Assembly (NCBI RefSeq): GCF_052119705.1
Contig: NZ_JBGQOP010000017.1
Span: 4,998-68,997 of the forward strand
Length of the DNA: 64,000 nucleotides
Direction: 5' to 3'
Source of the DNA: Oceanimonas sp052119705
Lineage (GTDB): Bacteria > Pseudomonadota > Gammaproteobacteria > Enterobacterales > Aeromonadaceae
The translations under genes and the position numbers were made by a program. The notes beneath the pieces are model-generated. The model did no database searches, was not told where the DNA came from, and worked only from the letters and a program-made list of their open reading frames with translations. How positions within the stretch are numbered: the first letter of the stretch is position 1; every line of letters starts with the position of its first letter. Shown here piece after piece: positions 24,908 through 33,714 of the stretch.

Positions 24908-25855
24908 ATGGACAAGTTGCCGGCGCTAGAAGACATCAAGGTATTGGTTATTGCAGCTCGCCTGATGAGCTTTTCGCGGGCGGCGGAACAGTTGCTGGTA
25001 TCGCCCGCCTATATCTCTAAGCGCATCAAGTTACTGGAGAAAAACTTAGGCGTAGTACTTTTTTTTCGTTCGGCGCGGGCCATTAGTTTAACGCCGGAAG
25101 GGGAGATTGTGTGGCGCACGGGTGAGCAATTACTGCAAGGGCTAGAGGCCATGACAGCCGAGCTTAGGGCGTCGCGAGAAGAGATTTGTGGCGTGCTGCG
25201 CATTAGTTGCAGCACCGGCTTTGGCACCGAATATCTCAACCCTTTTATTCTGTCATTACGCGCCGCTTATCCGCTGTTAGATATAGATTTAACGCTGGCC
25301 GATAGGGCGGTCGATCTGATCAGTGAAAACATGGATTTGGATATCTACATCGGTGGCGCCATTCCCGAACAGTATATTGCGCGGCGCATCGCCAGTAATA
25401 TCCGGATTTTTTGTGCCGCACCCGCCTATTTAGCAGAGCACGGCTGGCCAGAAGACCCGCGCGAGCTGGAGCAAAAGCACACCTGTATCACCATTCGCGA
25501 GCGTAATCAGGCACCGGCTTCTTGGAAAATTGAACGCCAAGGAGAGTTGATGACAGTCGCACCGAACAGCCGACTGAGCGTGAATAATGGCGATGTGGCT
25601 AAACAATGGTGTGTGAATGGGCAGGGCATATTACTGCGCTCTATTTGGAACGTGCAGCACGAATTGGATCAAGGGCGACTGGTGCAGGTGCTGCCCCAGT
25701 GGCAGCAGGCGGCCGATGTGTATGCTGTGTATTCGCGTAGCATCAAAAGCAGCGCTAACTTAAGAATTTTCATCGAAAATCTCGAGCAATATTTAGCCCA
25801 AAGATGGCAACGCCCCGTTCAGGATGAACGTATCAAGGTGGATAAAAATCAATGA
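24908..25855 (+). CDS. dmlR: LysR-family regulator, probable DmlR
   Basis: 315 residues: winged helix-turn-helix (about 5-65, with SFSRAAEQLLVSPAYISKRIKLLEKNLGVVLF) and a LysR substrate-binding domain (about 90-300). It is divergent from dmlA, as in E. coli, where DmlR activates dmlA in response to D-malate. It may sense D-malate or a related hydroxy acid; this is inference from position. Its stop overlaps the start of an XRE-PAS gene (ATGA), so the two regulators are made from one transcript. Confidence 0.85.
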   Translation: MDKLPALEDIKVLVIAARLMSFSRAAEQLLVSPAYISKRIKLLEKNLGVVLFFRSARAISLTPEGEIVWRTGEQLLQGLEAMTAELRASREEICGVLRISCSTGFGTEYLNPFILSLRAAYPLLDIDLTLADRAVDLISENMDLDIYIGGAIPEQYIARRIASNIRIFCAAPAYLAEHGWPEDPRELEQKHTCITIRERNQAPASWKIERQGELMTVAPNSRLSVNNGDVAKQWCVNGQGILLRSIWNVQHELDQGRLVQVLPQWQQAADVYAVYSRSIKSSANLRIFIENLEQYLAQRWQRPVQDERIKVDKNQ

Positions 25856-26748
25856 CCAACATCAATGCTTTTGGCAGCCGCCTGCTGTCTGAGCTGGCGC
25901 AAAAGAAAATGAGCCAGCTTAAGTTGGCTCAAGAGCTGGGCGTGTCGCGCACTGCTGTTAACAAGTGGACCAAAGGCGGCATGATAGATGACGGTAACTT
26001 AGACCGGCTGGCCTCCTTTTTAGACGTAGATAAAATTTGGTTAAAATACGGCAGTCAGTATGCCAGTGCGCAGGGCGAGACCAGCCCGGCGGCGCGCAAT
26101 ATTAATGAAGTGCATTTACAGGAATCGGCAGAAATCGTCACTTGGGAGTGGGATCTGCTGACGCAAAAGGTGCAGTATTCCGACAATGTAGAGGCGGTAT
26201 ACGGCATCCGCGTTAGTAGTAACGACGAGTTTTGGGCCTTAATGAGCGATGAAGCCAGAGAAAAACTGGTTAAGGGTTATTCGAAAATTATCCGCGAAGG
26301 CGGGGCTCATGAAATGGACTTTAAAATCGACCGCGACGGCGAGTATCGCTGGATAACCTCCCGCGCCACGGGCGTTAAAGGCCCTAATGGCAAGGTGACT
26401 AAGTTGGTCGGTATTAGCTTAGATAACACTGAGCGTAAGAGCACGGAATTACGGCTGCGCAAGATGCAGCAGTATTTCGACGTCTTATTGGCGCACATTA
26501 CTCACTTAGTGGCCTTTACCGATGTGGCTGGAGAAATACTGGCCAGCAATTATGAAAGCCAAGCGGAAAAAATCAGTTATTTGGAATTGCAGAGCCTGCT
26601 GTATCAACTGGTGGTCAATAACCCGGAATGGCTTGAGCAAATGTGCGCGACTGGCCGTGGCCAGATCAATTTTCAGGGTCGAACCGTTAACGGCTTCCAT
26701 CATCTGGACAGCGACCAGCAGCCGTTTTTGATGTTTGAATTGAGGTAA
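25852..26748 (+). CDS. XRE-type HTH regulator with PAS domain
   Basis: 298 residues. The N-terminus is a Cro/CI-type helix-turn-helix (about 8-62: KMSQLKLAQELGVSRTAVNKWTKGGMIDD), then a PAS fold of the PAS_3 type (about 90-200: EWDLLTQKVQYSDNVEAVYG at the start, EYRWITSRATGVKGPNGKVTKLVGISLD at the end with the PAC motif), and a roughly 95-residue C-terminal region that looks like a second, shorter PAS-like segment. No kinase or output enzyme. It is translationally coupled to dmlR and faces the cnt operon, so it may tune carnitine or D-malate genes to a metabolite or redox signal. I do not recognise a named family. Confidence 0.8.
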   Translation: MTNINAFGSRLLSELAQKKMSQLKLAQELGVSRTAVNKWTKGGMIDDGNLDRLASFLDVDKIWLKYGSQYASAQGETSPAARNINEVHLQESAEIVTWEWDLLTQKVQYSDNVEAVYGIRVSSNDEFWALMSDEAREKLVKGYSKIIREGGAHEMDFKIDRDGEYRWITSRATGVKGPNGKVTKLVGISLDNTERKSTELRLRKMQQYFDVLLAHITHLVAFTDVAGEILASNYESQAEKISYLELQSLLYQLVVNNPEWLEQMCATGRGQINFQGRTVNGFHHLDSDQQPFLMFELR

Positions 26749-26793
26749 CTGAAATTACTAGCTGAGGCTGGGTTCCTACTCAGACTTTCACAT

Positions 26794-26843
26794 AAAAAAG
26801 GGCTCTTGCTGATCACTTAGTGATGAACAAGTGCCCTTTTTCT
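26794..26843. terminator. Bidirectional terminator between the XRE-PAS gene and cntB
   Basis: Stem AAAGGGCTCTTG/CAAGTGCCCTTT with a long loop that itself contains ATCACTTAGTGAT. A-run on the left and T-run on the right, so it can end transcripts from both sides. Confidence 0.85.
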
Positions 26844-26914
26844 TTATGGTATTAACGGTTTCTTAATTGATGGCTGAATTTATGGCTGGCACCAGCAACA
26901 GCCAACGCCAGATT

Positions 26915-27035
26915 GAGGAAAGAGAGAGCAGGAAATGCTGTAGCCGGCCATCAAATGCCATGGACGGCATTTGCTGAGCGTCGCATGGGTGCGGTTTAGC
27001 GCGTCGGCGGATGCAATCCTGCTGTCTCTTCATGA
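26915..27035. repeat. Nested inverted repeats 3' of cntB
   Basis: A perfect hairpin CAAATGCC-ATGGAC-GGCATTTG (about 26955-26976) is enclosed by an outer, imperfect inverted repeat (GAGAGCAGGA near 26922 and TCCTGCTGTCTC near 27016). The core CCATGGACGG also occurs in the palindromic block near 22804. Non-coding, just beyond the cntB stop. Confidence 0.55.
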
Positions 27036-27046
27036 ATGTCGAATGC

Positions 27047-27997
27047 TTAGATATCCAACACCAAGCGTTGGCCCTTGGCGCGGGACACACACAACATCAT
27101 GGTTTTTTGTGCGGCGCGCTCATCGTCATCCAAATAATGGTCACGGTGATCGGCTTCACCTTCCAAGATGCTGGTTTCGCAAGTTCCGCATACCCCGTTA
27201 CGGCACAGGCATTCGATGGCGATGCGTTTGTCGTCTTCAATGGCCTGTAAGATAGAGGTACCTTCGCCTATTTCTAAGCTGAAACCAGAGCGCTGAAAAT
27301 GCACTTCAAAAGAACTGCCGGTGCTGGCTACTGCGCCGAAGTTTTCAAAGTGCACCTGTTTCTCGCCTAAATGCGCGTTGCCTTGCTCAATCACGGCGTT
27401 AATTAACGGCTGTGGGCCACACACATAAAGATGGCTGTTTTTATCTTGCCCCTTCACCAGCTGCTCAATCGACAGATGCTGATCTAGTGCGTTGTCGTAC
27501 ACGTGTAAACGCTGGCCAACACGCTCGCGCAGTTCGTTTACATAAGCGGCATTGGCGCCATCGCGAAAGCAATAATGTAGCTCAAAATCCATGCCGGCCG
27601 CTTCTAACTCATAGAGATACGACATAAAAGGCGTGATGCCAATGCCACCGGCCACCAAAATATGCTTACAAGTAACGTCTTGAACCAGCGGGAAAAAGTT
27701 TTCGGCGGGCGACAGATGTAGCTCATCACCTTCCACCACGCTGTCGTGCATATACGCCGAGCCACCCTTAGACTGTTCATCACGCAGCACCGAAATACGG
27801 TAATGCTGAGGCCGCTTTGGGTCACTGATCAGCGAATAAGCCCGGCGAATTCCCGCTTCGTCCATGTGCACGGTAACGTGGCTGCCGGCACTAAAAGTGC
27901 TCAGCTGCGCGTCTTGCGCGATAAATTCAAACATCTTTATGGTCGGGCTAAGCTGTTGGACGCGGCTCACCTTGACGGAGATTTTTTGCTGGTTCAT
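27047..27997 (-). CDS. cntB: Carnitine monooxygenase reductase subunit CntB
   Basis: Electron-transfer partner of CntA, 316 residues (E. coli YeaX is about 321). Order: flavin-binding barrel with RRAYSLISDP (about 50-60), NAD-binding domain with VAGGIGITPFMSYL (about 112-125), and a C-terminal plant-type [2Fe-2S] domain with CLCRNGVCGTC and a last cysteine in MMLCVSRA. It takes electrons from NAD(P)H and passes them to the Rieske centre of CntA. Last gene of the cntA-aldehyde dehydrogenase-cntB operon, 22 bases after the dehydrogenase stop. Confidence 0.92.
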   Translation of the reverse strand: MNQQKISVKVSRVQQLSPTIKMFEFIAQDAQLSTFSAGSHVTVHMDEAGIRRAYSLISDPKRPQHYRISVLRDEQSKGGSAYMHDSVVEGDELHLSPAENFFPLVQDVTCKHILVAGGIGITPFMSYLYELEAAGMDFELHYCFRDGANAAYVNELRERVGQRLHVYDNALDQHLSIEQLVKGQDKNSHLYVCGPQPLINAVIEQGNAHLGEKQVHFENFGAVASTGSSFEVHFQRSGFSLEIGEGTSILQAIEDDKRIAIECLCRNGVCGTCETSILEGEADHRDHYLDDDERAAQKTMMLCVSRAKGQRLVLDI

Positions 27998-28019
27998 AAG
28001 AGTGTTACTCCCTATCAGA

Positions 28020-29468
28020 TCAGGCGATATCGACGCACAGGTACTTCACGGTCAGGTAGTCTTCGATCCCATAACGGGAACCTTCTTTACCCAAACCCGA
28101 TTGCTTAACGCCGCCAAAGGGCGCGACTTCGTTGGAGATCATGCCGGTATTAATGCCGATCATGCCGCTTTCTAGCTTTTCTGCCACGCGATAGACACGG
28201 CCGATATCTTGCGAAAAGAAGTAGGCGGCCAAGCCAAAGATGGTGTTGTTGGCCTGAGCTAGCACCTCATCTTCGTCTTGGAAACGGATCAGGGTGGCGA
28301 TAGGGCCGAAAATTTCTTCGTGCACTATGTCCATGGTGTCGTTCACATCCACCAAAATCTTGGGGTTGATGTAATTACCCTGTTCGGCAACTTCATTACC
28401 CAGCACCAGCTGACGCGCACCTTTGGCCAGCGCATCGTCGAGCAGCACTTGCATGCCATCTATGGCGCGGCGAGTGATCATGGGGCCGATATCGGTGTTT
28501 TGCTCTAAGCCATTGCCGACGCGCAGCTTGCCCACCTGGGCGGCAAATTTTTCAAGAAATTCCTCGTAAACCGCATCATGGATATAGAAGCGGTTTACGC
28601 AGACGCAAGTTTGACCGCCATTGCGAAACTTAGCCTGCACCGCACTGGTCACGGCCTTGTCGATATCCGCATCGTCAAATACGATAAAGGGCGCATTACC
28701 CCCCAGCTCGAGGGAGGTTTTCTTGATGGTGGACGCACATTGTTCGTACAGGGTGCGGCCCACCTGAGTGGAGCCGGTAAAAGAAAACTTGCTGATTAAT
28801 GGATGCTGCGTCAAAGGCGCACCTAAGGTGCGGGCATCCCCTGTGATCACATTAAAAATACCGGCGGGAATACCCGCCTGATCGGCCAGCTCCGCCAAGG
28901 CCAGTGCCGTAAACGGCGTTTCCGAGGCTGGCTTAATAATGATGCTGCAACCGGCCGCCAAAGCGGGGGCGGCTTTACGGGTGATCATGGCCGCCGGAAA
29001 ATTCCAAGGTGTAATGGCGCTACAAACGCCAATCGGCTGCTTAATCGTAGACAGGCGGTTAGTGTTCACGGTTTGGGCGATAGTTTCGCCGTAAACCCGC
29101 TTACCTTCTTCGGCAAACCACTCCACAAATGAGGCCGCATAATGGATCTCTCCTTTAGCTTCGATCAGCGGTTTTCCTTGTTCCAGCGTCATGATGGTGC
29201 CTAAATCGTCGACGTTCGCCTCAATGAGCGCAAACCAACGATTCAGGATCTTGGCTCTGGCTTTGGCCGTGATCGCTGCCCAATCGGTTTGCGCGGCATG
29301 GGCTTGCTCTATGGTGCGGTTAACGTCGGCCACCGTCAGGCTAGGCACAGTGCCCAGCACCGACTGATCGACGGGATTGGTGATAGTAAGGCAGAGTTCC
29401 GTATCTACCCATTGGCCGTTGAGATAGCAGGCTTGGCGAAACAGCGCCGTGTTATTGAGCATATTCAT
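28020..29468 (-). CDS. NAD(P)-dependent aldehyde dehydrogenase, probable malic-semialdehyde dehydrogenase
   Basis: 482 residues of the aldehyde dehydrogenase superfamily, closest in style to succinate-semialdehyde dehydrogenases (GabD). The coenzyme loop is seen as FTGSTQVGR, the general-base glutamate in LELGGNAPFIVFDDAD and the nucleophilic cysteine in GGQTCVCVNR. It lies between cntA and cntB. CntA releases malic semialdehyde when it splits carnitine, so this enzyme probably oxidises it to malate. From the stereochemistry of L-carnitine the product should be D-malate, the DmlA substrate. The specificity is inferred from context, not from residues. Confidence 0.85.
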   Translation of the reverse strand: MNMLNNTALFRQACYLNGQWVDTELCLTITNPVDQSVLGTVPSLTVADVNRTIEQAHAAQTDWAAITAKARAKILNRWFALIEANVDDLGTIMTLEQGKPLIEAKGEIHYAASFVEWFAEEGKRVYGETIAQTVNTNRLSTIKQPIGVCSAITPWNFPAAMITRKAAPALAAGCSIIIKPASETPFTALALAELADQAGIPAGIFNVITGDARTLGAPLTQHPLISKFSFTGSTQVGRTLYEQCASTIKKTSLELGGNAPFIVFDDADIDKAVTSAVQAKFRNGGQTCVCVNRFYIHDAVYEEFLEKFAAQVGKLRVGNGLEQNTDIGPMITRRAIDGMQVLLDDALAKGARQLVLGNEVAEQGNYINPKILVDVNDTMDIVHEEIFGPIATLIRFQDEDEVLAQANNTIFGLAAYFFSQDIGRVYRVAEKLESGMIGINTGMISNEVAPFGGVKQSGLGKEGSRYGIEDYLTVKYLCVDIA

Positions 29469-29504
29469 TATCTTTTCTCCTGATCGAAAGCAGTGGATAT
29501 CGGT

Positions 29505-30632
29505 TTAGCCTAAATGCGCCTTGGCCAGCAGCTGGTGGAAATGTGCCACGCCATGCTCGCTGATGCCGCTGCGCTGACGGTCCGTCATTATCCGGCCTTG
29601 GCCGCGATAGCCGCGAGATTGCAGGCCCTTCTGTACGCTTTCGACGAGGCGCAAATCTTCTGGGCGAAACACGGTGCGATACCATTCGATCAAGTCTTTT
29701 TGGTATTCAGTCAGCTCTTCATTCAAGAAGTAAATGTCGTAGTGCTGCAAGGTTTCACCGGCGCTGACTGGGAACTCATAAATCACCGTCATAAAGTCGC
29801 CACCGGGCGGCATGTTAAACATAGTGCAAGGCCAGATCCAAAAACCAAAGAAGCGTGGGTCGGTTACTGACTCATCAAACTTGAAAGAAGACTCAGACGG
29901 CTTAGCTTTGCCAATCTGTACCGTCCAATTATCGTGTAATTGATGGTCGTATACGCCCACATCCACTGAGCTGGCGAAGCTGACGTGGTTAGTGGGGCAG
30001 TGATAACACTCGGTATAGTTATCCACTATGGTTTTCCAGTTCGCCGGCGTATTACTCACGAAGCGGGCGGCCAGTTTTAAGTCTTTAATGACGCTACAGG
30101 CTTCGGCCATTTTTGCCGCAAGGCCTGGCAATTGCTCTTCAATGGGCTGCGGCTCGCCATTGGTTAAGTTGACGTAAATAAAACCGGCGTGCTCTACCAC
30201 ATGGAAACCGCTCAGGCTCATGGCATCGGCTTCAAAATTATGGACGTTTTCACAGTTAGTGGCGTGTGCCAGCTGGCCATCTAGCTTAAAAGCCCAAGCA
30301 TGATAAGGGCAGGTGATCACATTCTTCGCCTTGCCGGCTTCTTCGCTCAGCAGCTGGTGACCGCGGTGGGGGCAGACATTATAAAAGCCGCGCAATACGT
30401 CATCGCGGCCCCGCACTATGATCAAGCTTTCACCTATCAGTTTGCGGGTTATATAGGCATTTTTTTCTGCCACTTCACTGCAGTGGGCAACGCAAACCCA
30501 TGAATTAGCAAAAATCTTTTCTTTTTCGAATTCAAATGCATCGTCAGTAGTGTAATAACGCGCCGGAATGGTCCACGCGTTTTCGATGTCGAGGTGATCA
30601 TTGATGGAAATCATTTTGTTAGCATTGTTCAT
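29505..30632 (-). CDS. cntA: Carnitine monooxygenase oxygenase subunit CntA
   Basis: Rieske-type oxygenase that splits L-carnitine into trimethylamine and malic semialdehyde. 375 residues. The Rieske ligands are C87-x-H89 (NVCPHRGHQ) and C108-x2-H111 (ITCPYHAWAF). The mononuclear iron ligands include H211 and H216 (ECYHCPTNH). E208 stands where most Rieske oxygenases have the bridging aspartate; a glutamate here is characteristic of the CntA/YeaW subgroup. The C-terminus QSRGYRGQGRIM and ISEHGVAHFHQLL matches E. coli YeaW closely. First gene of the cnt operon, divergent from the BCCT carrier. YeaW-type enzymes can also act on betaine and gamma-butyrobetaine. Confidence 0.93.
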   Translation of the reverse strand: MNNANKMISINDHLDIENAWTIPARYYTTDDAFEFEKEKIFANSWVCVAHCSEVAEKNAYITRKLIGESLIIVRGRDDVLRGFYNVCPHRGHQLLSEEAGKAKNVITCPYHAWAFKLDGQLAHATNCENVHNFEADAMSLSGFHVVEHAGFIYVNLTNGEPQPIEEQLPGLAAKMAEACSVIKDLKLAARFVSNTPANWKTIVDNYTECYHCPTNHVSFASSVDVGVYDHQLHDNWTVQIGKAKPSESSFKFDESVTDPRFFGFWIWPCTMFNMPPGGDFMTVIYEFPVSAGETLQHYDIYFLNEELTEYQKDLIEWYRTVFRPEDLRLVESVQKGLQSRGYRGQGRIMTDRQRSGISEHGVAHFHQLLAKAHLG

Positions 30633-30922
30633 GGCTGCATTACTCCCCGTGTAAACCTTGAGTTGACGTTGAGGAGGATACTAGTAGAGCATGCTAGTTT
30701 AGGTCAACGGTAAATTACAAAAAAGTTAACCAAGTTAACGCTTTTATATTTATATCTATATATATCAATGGCTTAAGTGTTGGTGTATTTGTTTAATTTA
30801 AGTTAATTTTTTGTTGACTGCCGCCTCGGGTCTGACTATTGTTTGTCAACCCACGGTGTTTTTGTGAGTGGTGAGCAAACGATGTGGCCCGTATGGAATG
30901 TGTGAGTAAATGGAGAAGTGTG
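30633..30922. promoter_or_regulatory. Divergent control region of cntA and the BCCT transporter
   Basis: 290 non-coding bases, strongly AT-rich. An inverted repeat GTTAAC-CAA-GTTAAC sits at 30725-30739, and a looser one ACTAG-n9-CTAGT at about 30680-30698. Either could be an operator for a regulator of both transcription units. GGAG at 30912-30915 serves the carrier gene. Promoter boxes were not assigned. Confidence 0.6.
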
Positions 30923-32479
30923 ATGATGCAACACAAAAAATCGGTATTTTATATATCGTTAATTCTTAGCTTGATGTTAATTAGCTTGGGTGTGTTTATC
31001 CCTGACAAACTGGAGAGTTTCTCCAATGGTTCACTCAGCTTTATCTATAACAACCTAGGTTGGTTTATTCTGGGTAGTGTGTTTATCTTCTTTTTATTTT
31101 GTATGTATTTAGGAATGTCAAAGTTTGGCCATATACGGCTTGGCGATGACACGGATCGGCCCGAATACAATACGGCGACTTGGATTGGCATGTTATTCAG
31201 TGCCTCCATTGGTATTAGCCTGGTATTTTGGGGCATTGCGGAACCTGTTTCATATTATATAGCCCCACCGTTTGGCGCTGGCTCTAGCGATCAGTCGGCA
31301 AAAGTTGCCATGCAGTATGTTTATTTGCATTGGGGTGTGTCGGCTTGGTCTTGTTATGCCTTAGTGGGCGTATCGCTGGCGTTCTTTCAATTTAGAAAAA
31401 AATTGCCAGCTTCACTGAGCTCGGTCTTTTATCCACTGATCGGCGATAGAATAAGAGGCCCCATCGGCAAGTGGATTGATGTGTTGGTTATTCTTTCTGT
31501 GGTCATTGGCATAGCTACCTCGCTGGGTTTTGGTACCTTGCAGGTAAATAGCGGTATTAATTCACTGTGGGGGTTCCCGATTAGCACCACCACCCAGGTC
31601 ATCATCATTGCTCTGGTCACTGTGGTGTATATCTCGTCCACCATCTCGGGTTTGCAGGGTGCTATCAAACATCTTTCTAATCTGAATATGCTGCTCGCCT
31701 TTGCCTTGCTGGCCTTCGTGCTGATCATGGGTCCTACGCAAACCATTTTTAAAGTGCTGTTTCAGGGTATTGGCGACTATGCACAAAACTTTGTCAGCAT
31801 GTCGTTTCGTACCGAGCCGTATGGTGACGGCAAGTGGATTGCTAACTGGACCTTATTTTACTTTGGCTGGTGGATTGCCTGGGCACCGTTAGTGGGTAGC
31901 TTTGTGGCGCGTATTTCTAAAGGCAGAACCATTAAAGAGTTTATGATGGGCGCGGTATTCATTCCCGCACTGGGTTCCTTCGTTTGGTTTGCGGTGATGG
32001 GTGGCTCTGCTATTCATATCATTCAAAACTTAGGTGAAGTGGCATTGGCAGAAGCGGTAAAAACCGATGTGACTTCAGCGTTGTTTAAGTTCTTAGAATA
32101 TTTCCCTATGAGTACTTCCCTCAGCATTTTAGCCATGGTGTTGGTACTGATATTCTTTATTACCTCGGCAAACTCGGCAGTATTCGTATTGGGTATGATC
32201 AGTGAAAATGGTAACCCTAATCCCACTACCACTACCAAGGTTATCTGGGGTGTGGTGATCGCCGGTATTGCGATGGTGTTGATGATGACGGGTGGTTTGT
32301 CTGGCTTGCAATCGGCACTGGTGGCCACGGCACTGCCGTTGTCGGTACTGATGCTATTAATGTGTTATTCCACTTACAAAGGCTTGAAAGAAGAAATAGA
32401 CGGGCCAAGCATGGTTGTCATGCACAATGCAGACGATAAACAAAGTTTGCGCACCACCATATTGACCGAGGAAGTCTAA
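30923..32479 (+). CDS. BCCT-family transporter (carnitine/betaine/choline type)
   Basis: 518-residue inner-membrane carrier with twelve hydrophobic segments. The BCCT signature is seen as NWTLFYFGWWIAWAPLVGSF, followed by ARISKGRTIKEFMMG. The amine-binding aromatic stretch is around SASIGISLVFWGIAEP. Likely cargo is carnitine or a related quaternary amine because it diverges from cntA; E. coli has BCCT gene yeaV next to yeaW/yeaX. Coupling ion and antiport versus symport mode cannot be read off. I chose ATG 30923, 8 bases after GGAG; upstream in-frame starts would add 13 polar residues. A terminator follows. Confidence 0.92.
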   Translation: MMQHKKSVFYISLILSLMLISLGVFIPDKLESFSNGSLSFIYNNLGWFILGSVFIFFLFCMYLGMSKFGHIRLGDDTDRPEYNTATWIGMLFSASIGISLVFWGIAEPVSYYIAPPFGAGSSDQSAKVAMQYVYLHWGVSAWSCYALVGVSLAFFQFRKKLPASLSSVFYPLIGDRIRGPIGKWIDVLVILSVVIGIATSLGFGTLQVNSGINSLWGFPISTTTQVIIIALVTVVYISSTISGLQGAIKHLSNLNMLLAFALLAFVLIMGPTQTIFKVLFQGIGDYAQNFVSMSFRTEPYGDGKWIANWTLFYFGWWIAWAPLVGSFVARISKGRTIKEFMMGAVFIPALGSFVWFAVMGGSAIHIIQNLGEVALAEAVKTDVTSALFKFLEYFPMSTSLSILAMVLVLIFFITSANSAVFVLGMISENGNPNPTTTTKVIWGVVIAGIAMVLMMTGGLSGLQSALVATALPLSVLMLLMCYSTYKGLKEEIDGPSMVVMHNADDKQSLRTTILTEEV

Positions 32480-32568
32480 GATTAATGATTGATACGCCCG
32501 ACCCTTGAGCTGAGAGAGGGCGTTAATATGCTAATGCTCTAAGTTTTACTTACACATGAGTATTATTA

Positions 32569-32604
32569 AAAATCCCTGACTTGCGAGAGTCCGGGATTTT
32601 TTTG
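32569..32604 (+). terminator. Terminator after the BCCT gene
   Basis: Twelve-base stem AAATCCCTGACT/AGTCCGGGATTT with one wobble and a 6-base loop, followed by T7. Confidence 0.9.
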
Positions 32605-32622
32605 CTTCAGCCATTATCACCA

Positions 32623-33588
32623 CTACCACCAGCGTCTCAGTTTTAGCCATAGAGCCAAGGCTAAGGCGAGCAGTACTAGCAGACTAAAAAATATACTAAA
32701 GGCCCAGGGGTGCTCGGCGCCGGGAATGCCGGCCAAGTTAACGCCAAATAGACCGGTTAAAAAGGTGGCGGGTAAAAACAATAACGCCAAAATTGAGATC
32801 TGATAGGCGCGCCTGTTGGTGGCGGCCGTCATCATATTATTAATTTCATCGGCCAAAATCGCGGTGCGCGCCACGCCAGCATCTAAGTCATCTAACCAGC
32901 GGCGCAAGCGCTCGGCGATCTCCAGTAAACGGCGGCGGTCGTCGTCTTCAAGCCAAGAGATTTTTTCGCTGGCAAGCCGTGCCACTAAATCGCGCTGGGG
33001 TGATAAGTAACGGCGGATTAAGATTAATTGCTTACGTATCCGGCTTAAGTGGCCGCCGGCGGGCTGCTGATTTTCGAGTACGGTTTCTTCGAGGGCCAAA
33101 ATATCATCGTGTAAGGAGTCGACAAACTCTCCGGCGCGGTCGGTCAAGGTATCGCACATTTCTACCAGCCAGTCGCCGGTGTTGACTGGCCCTGCTTGTT
33201 CTTGTAACTGTTGATAGACATCTTGCTCAGACAATAAAGGCCGGCGGCGGCTGCTGATAATCAGCTGGGCATTAATAAAGATGCGCAGTGCCACCATTTC
33301 TTCGGGCTTGTCTTGGTCGTTATGATTAATACCGCGCAACACCAATAACAGGCCGTCGCCATAGCGCAGTAACTTAGGTCGATTGCTTTGGCCTAATAAT
33401 GCCTCGCGGGCTGCTTCGTTTAATAACGACGTTTTGAACAACCACTTTTGCGCCTCAGGTCGGCCGTAATCTAGATGTAACCAAGCCGGATGATTATCAA
33501 ATAACGGCTTGTCTGCCAGCAGCGGCGTCATGCCACCATCGCCGGTGAGTTGTAAGCTATAGATGCTCTGCTTGGGCACTAATTCCAT
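32623..33588 (-). CDS. zntB: Zinc transporter ZntB (CorA family)
   Basis: Inner-membrane transporter of the CorA/MIT fold. A long cytoplasmic domain (about 1-255) with helices ending in NQQPAGGHLSRIRKQLILIRRYLSPQRD is followed by two membrane helices. The pore-mouth motif is GVNLAGIPG, the ZntB form, rather than the GMN of magnesium carriers. I use the ATG at 33588 (321 residues, near E. coli's 327), which has AAGAAGAGA 6 bases upstream; the frame is open to an ATG at 33669, but that extension is lysine-rich, unconserved and lacks a ribosome binding site. Zinc uptake by proton coupling is the current family view. Confidence 0.9.
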   Translation of the reverse strand: MELVPKQSIYSLQLTGDGGMTPLLADKPLFDNHPAWLHLDYGRPEAQKWLFKTSLLNEAAREALLGQSNRPKLLRYGDGLLLVLRGINHNDQDKPEEMVALRIFINAQLIISSRRRPLLSEQDVYQQLQEQAGPVNTGDWLVEMCDTLTDRAGEFVDSLHDDILALEETVLENQQPAGGHLSRIRKQLILIRRYLSPQRDLVARLASEKISWLEDDDRRRLLEIAERLRRWLDDLDAGVARTAILADEINNMMTAATNRRAYQISILALLFLPATFLTGLFGVNLAGIPGAEHPWAFSIFFSLLVLLALALALWLKLRRWW

Positions 33589-33714
33589 CTTGGTCTCTTC
33601 TTTGTGGGGCTTGGCGGTCTTTTTATTGCGGTTAAACATATTAACTAATCGCCAACTAATTGCGATCAAATGGGTATCATAGGCGAATTCCGGTTTTTTT
33701 ATCTAGGTTGATGC

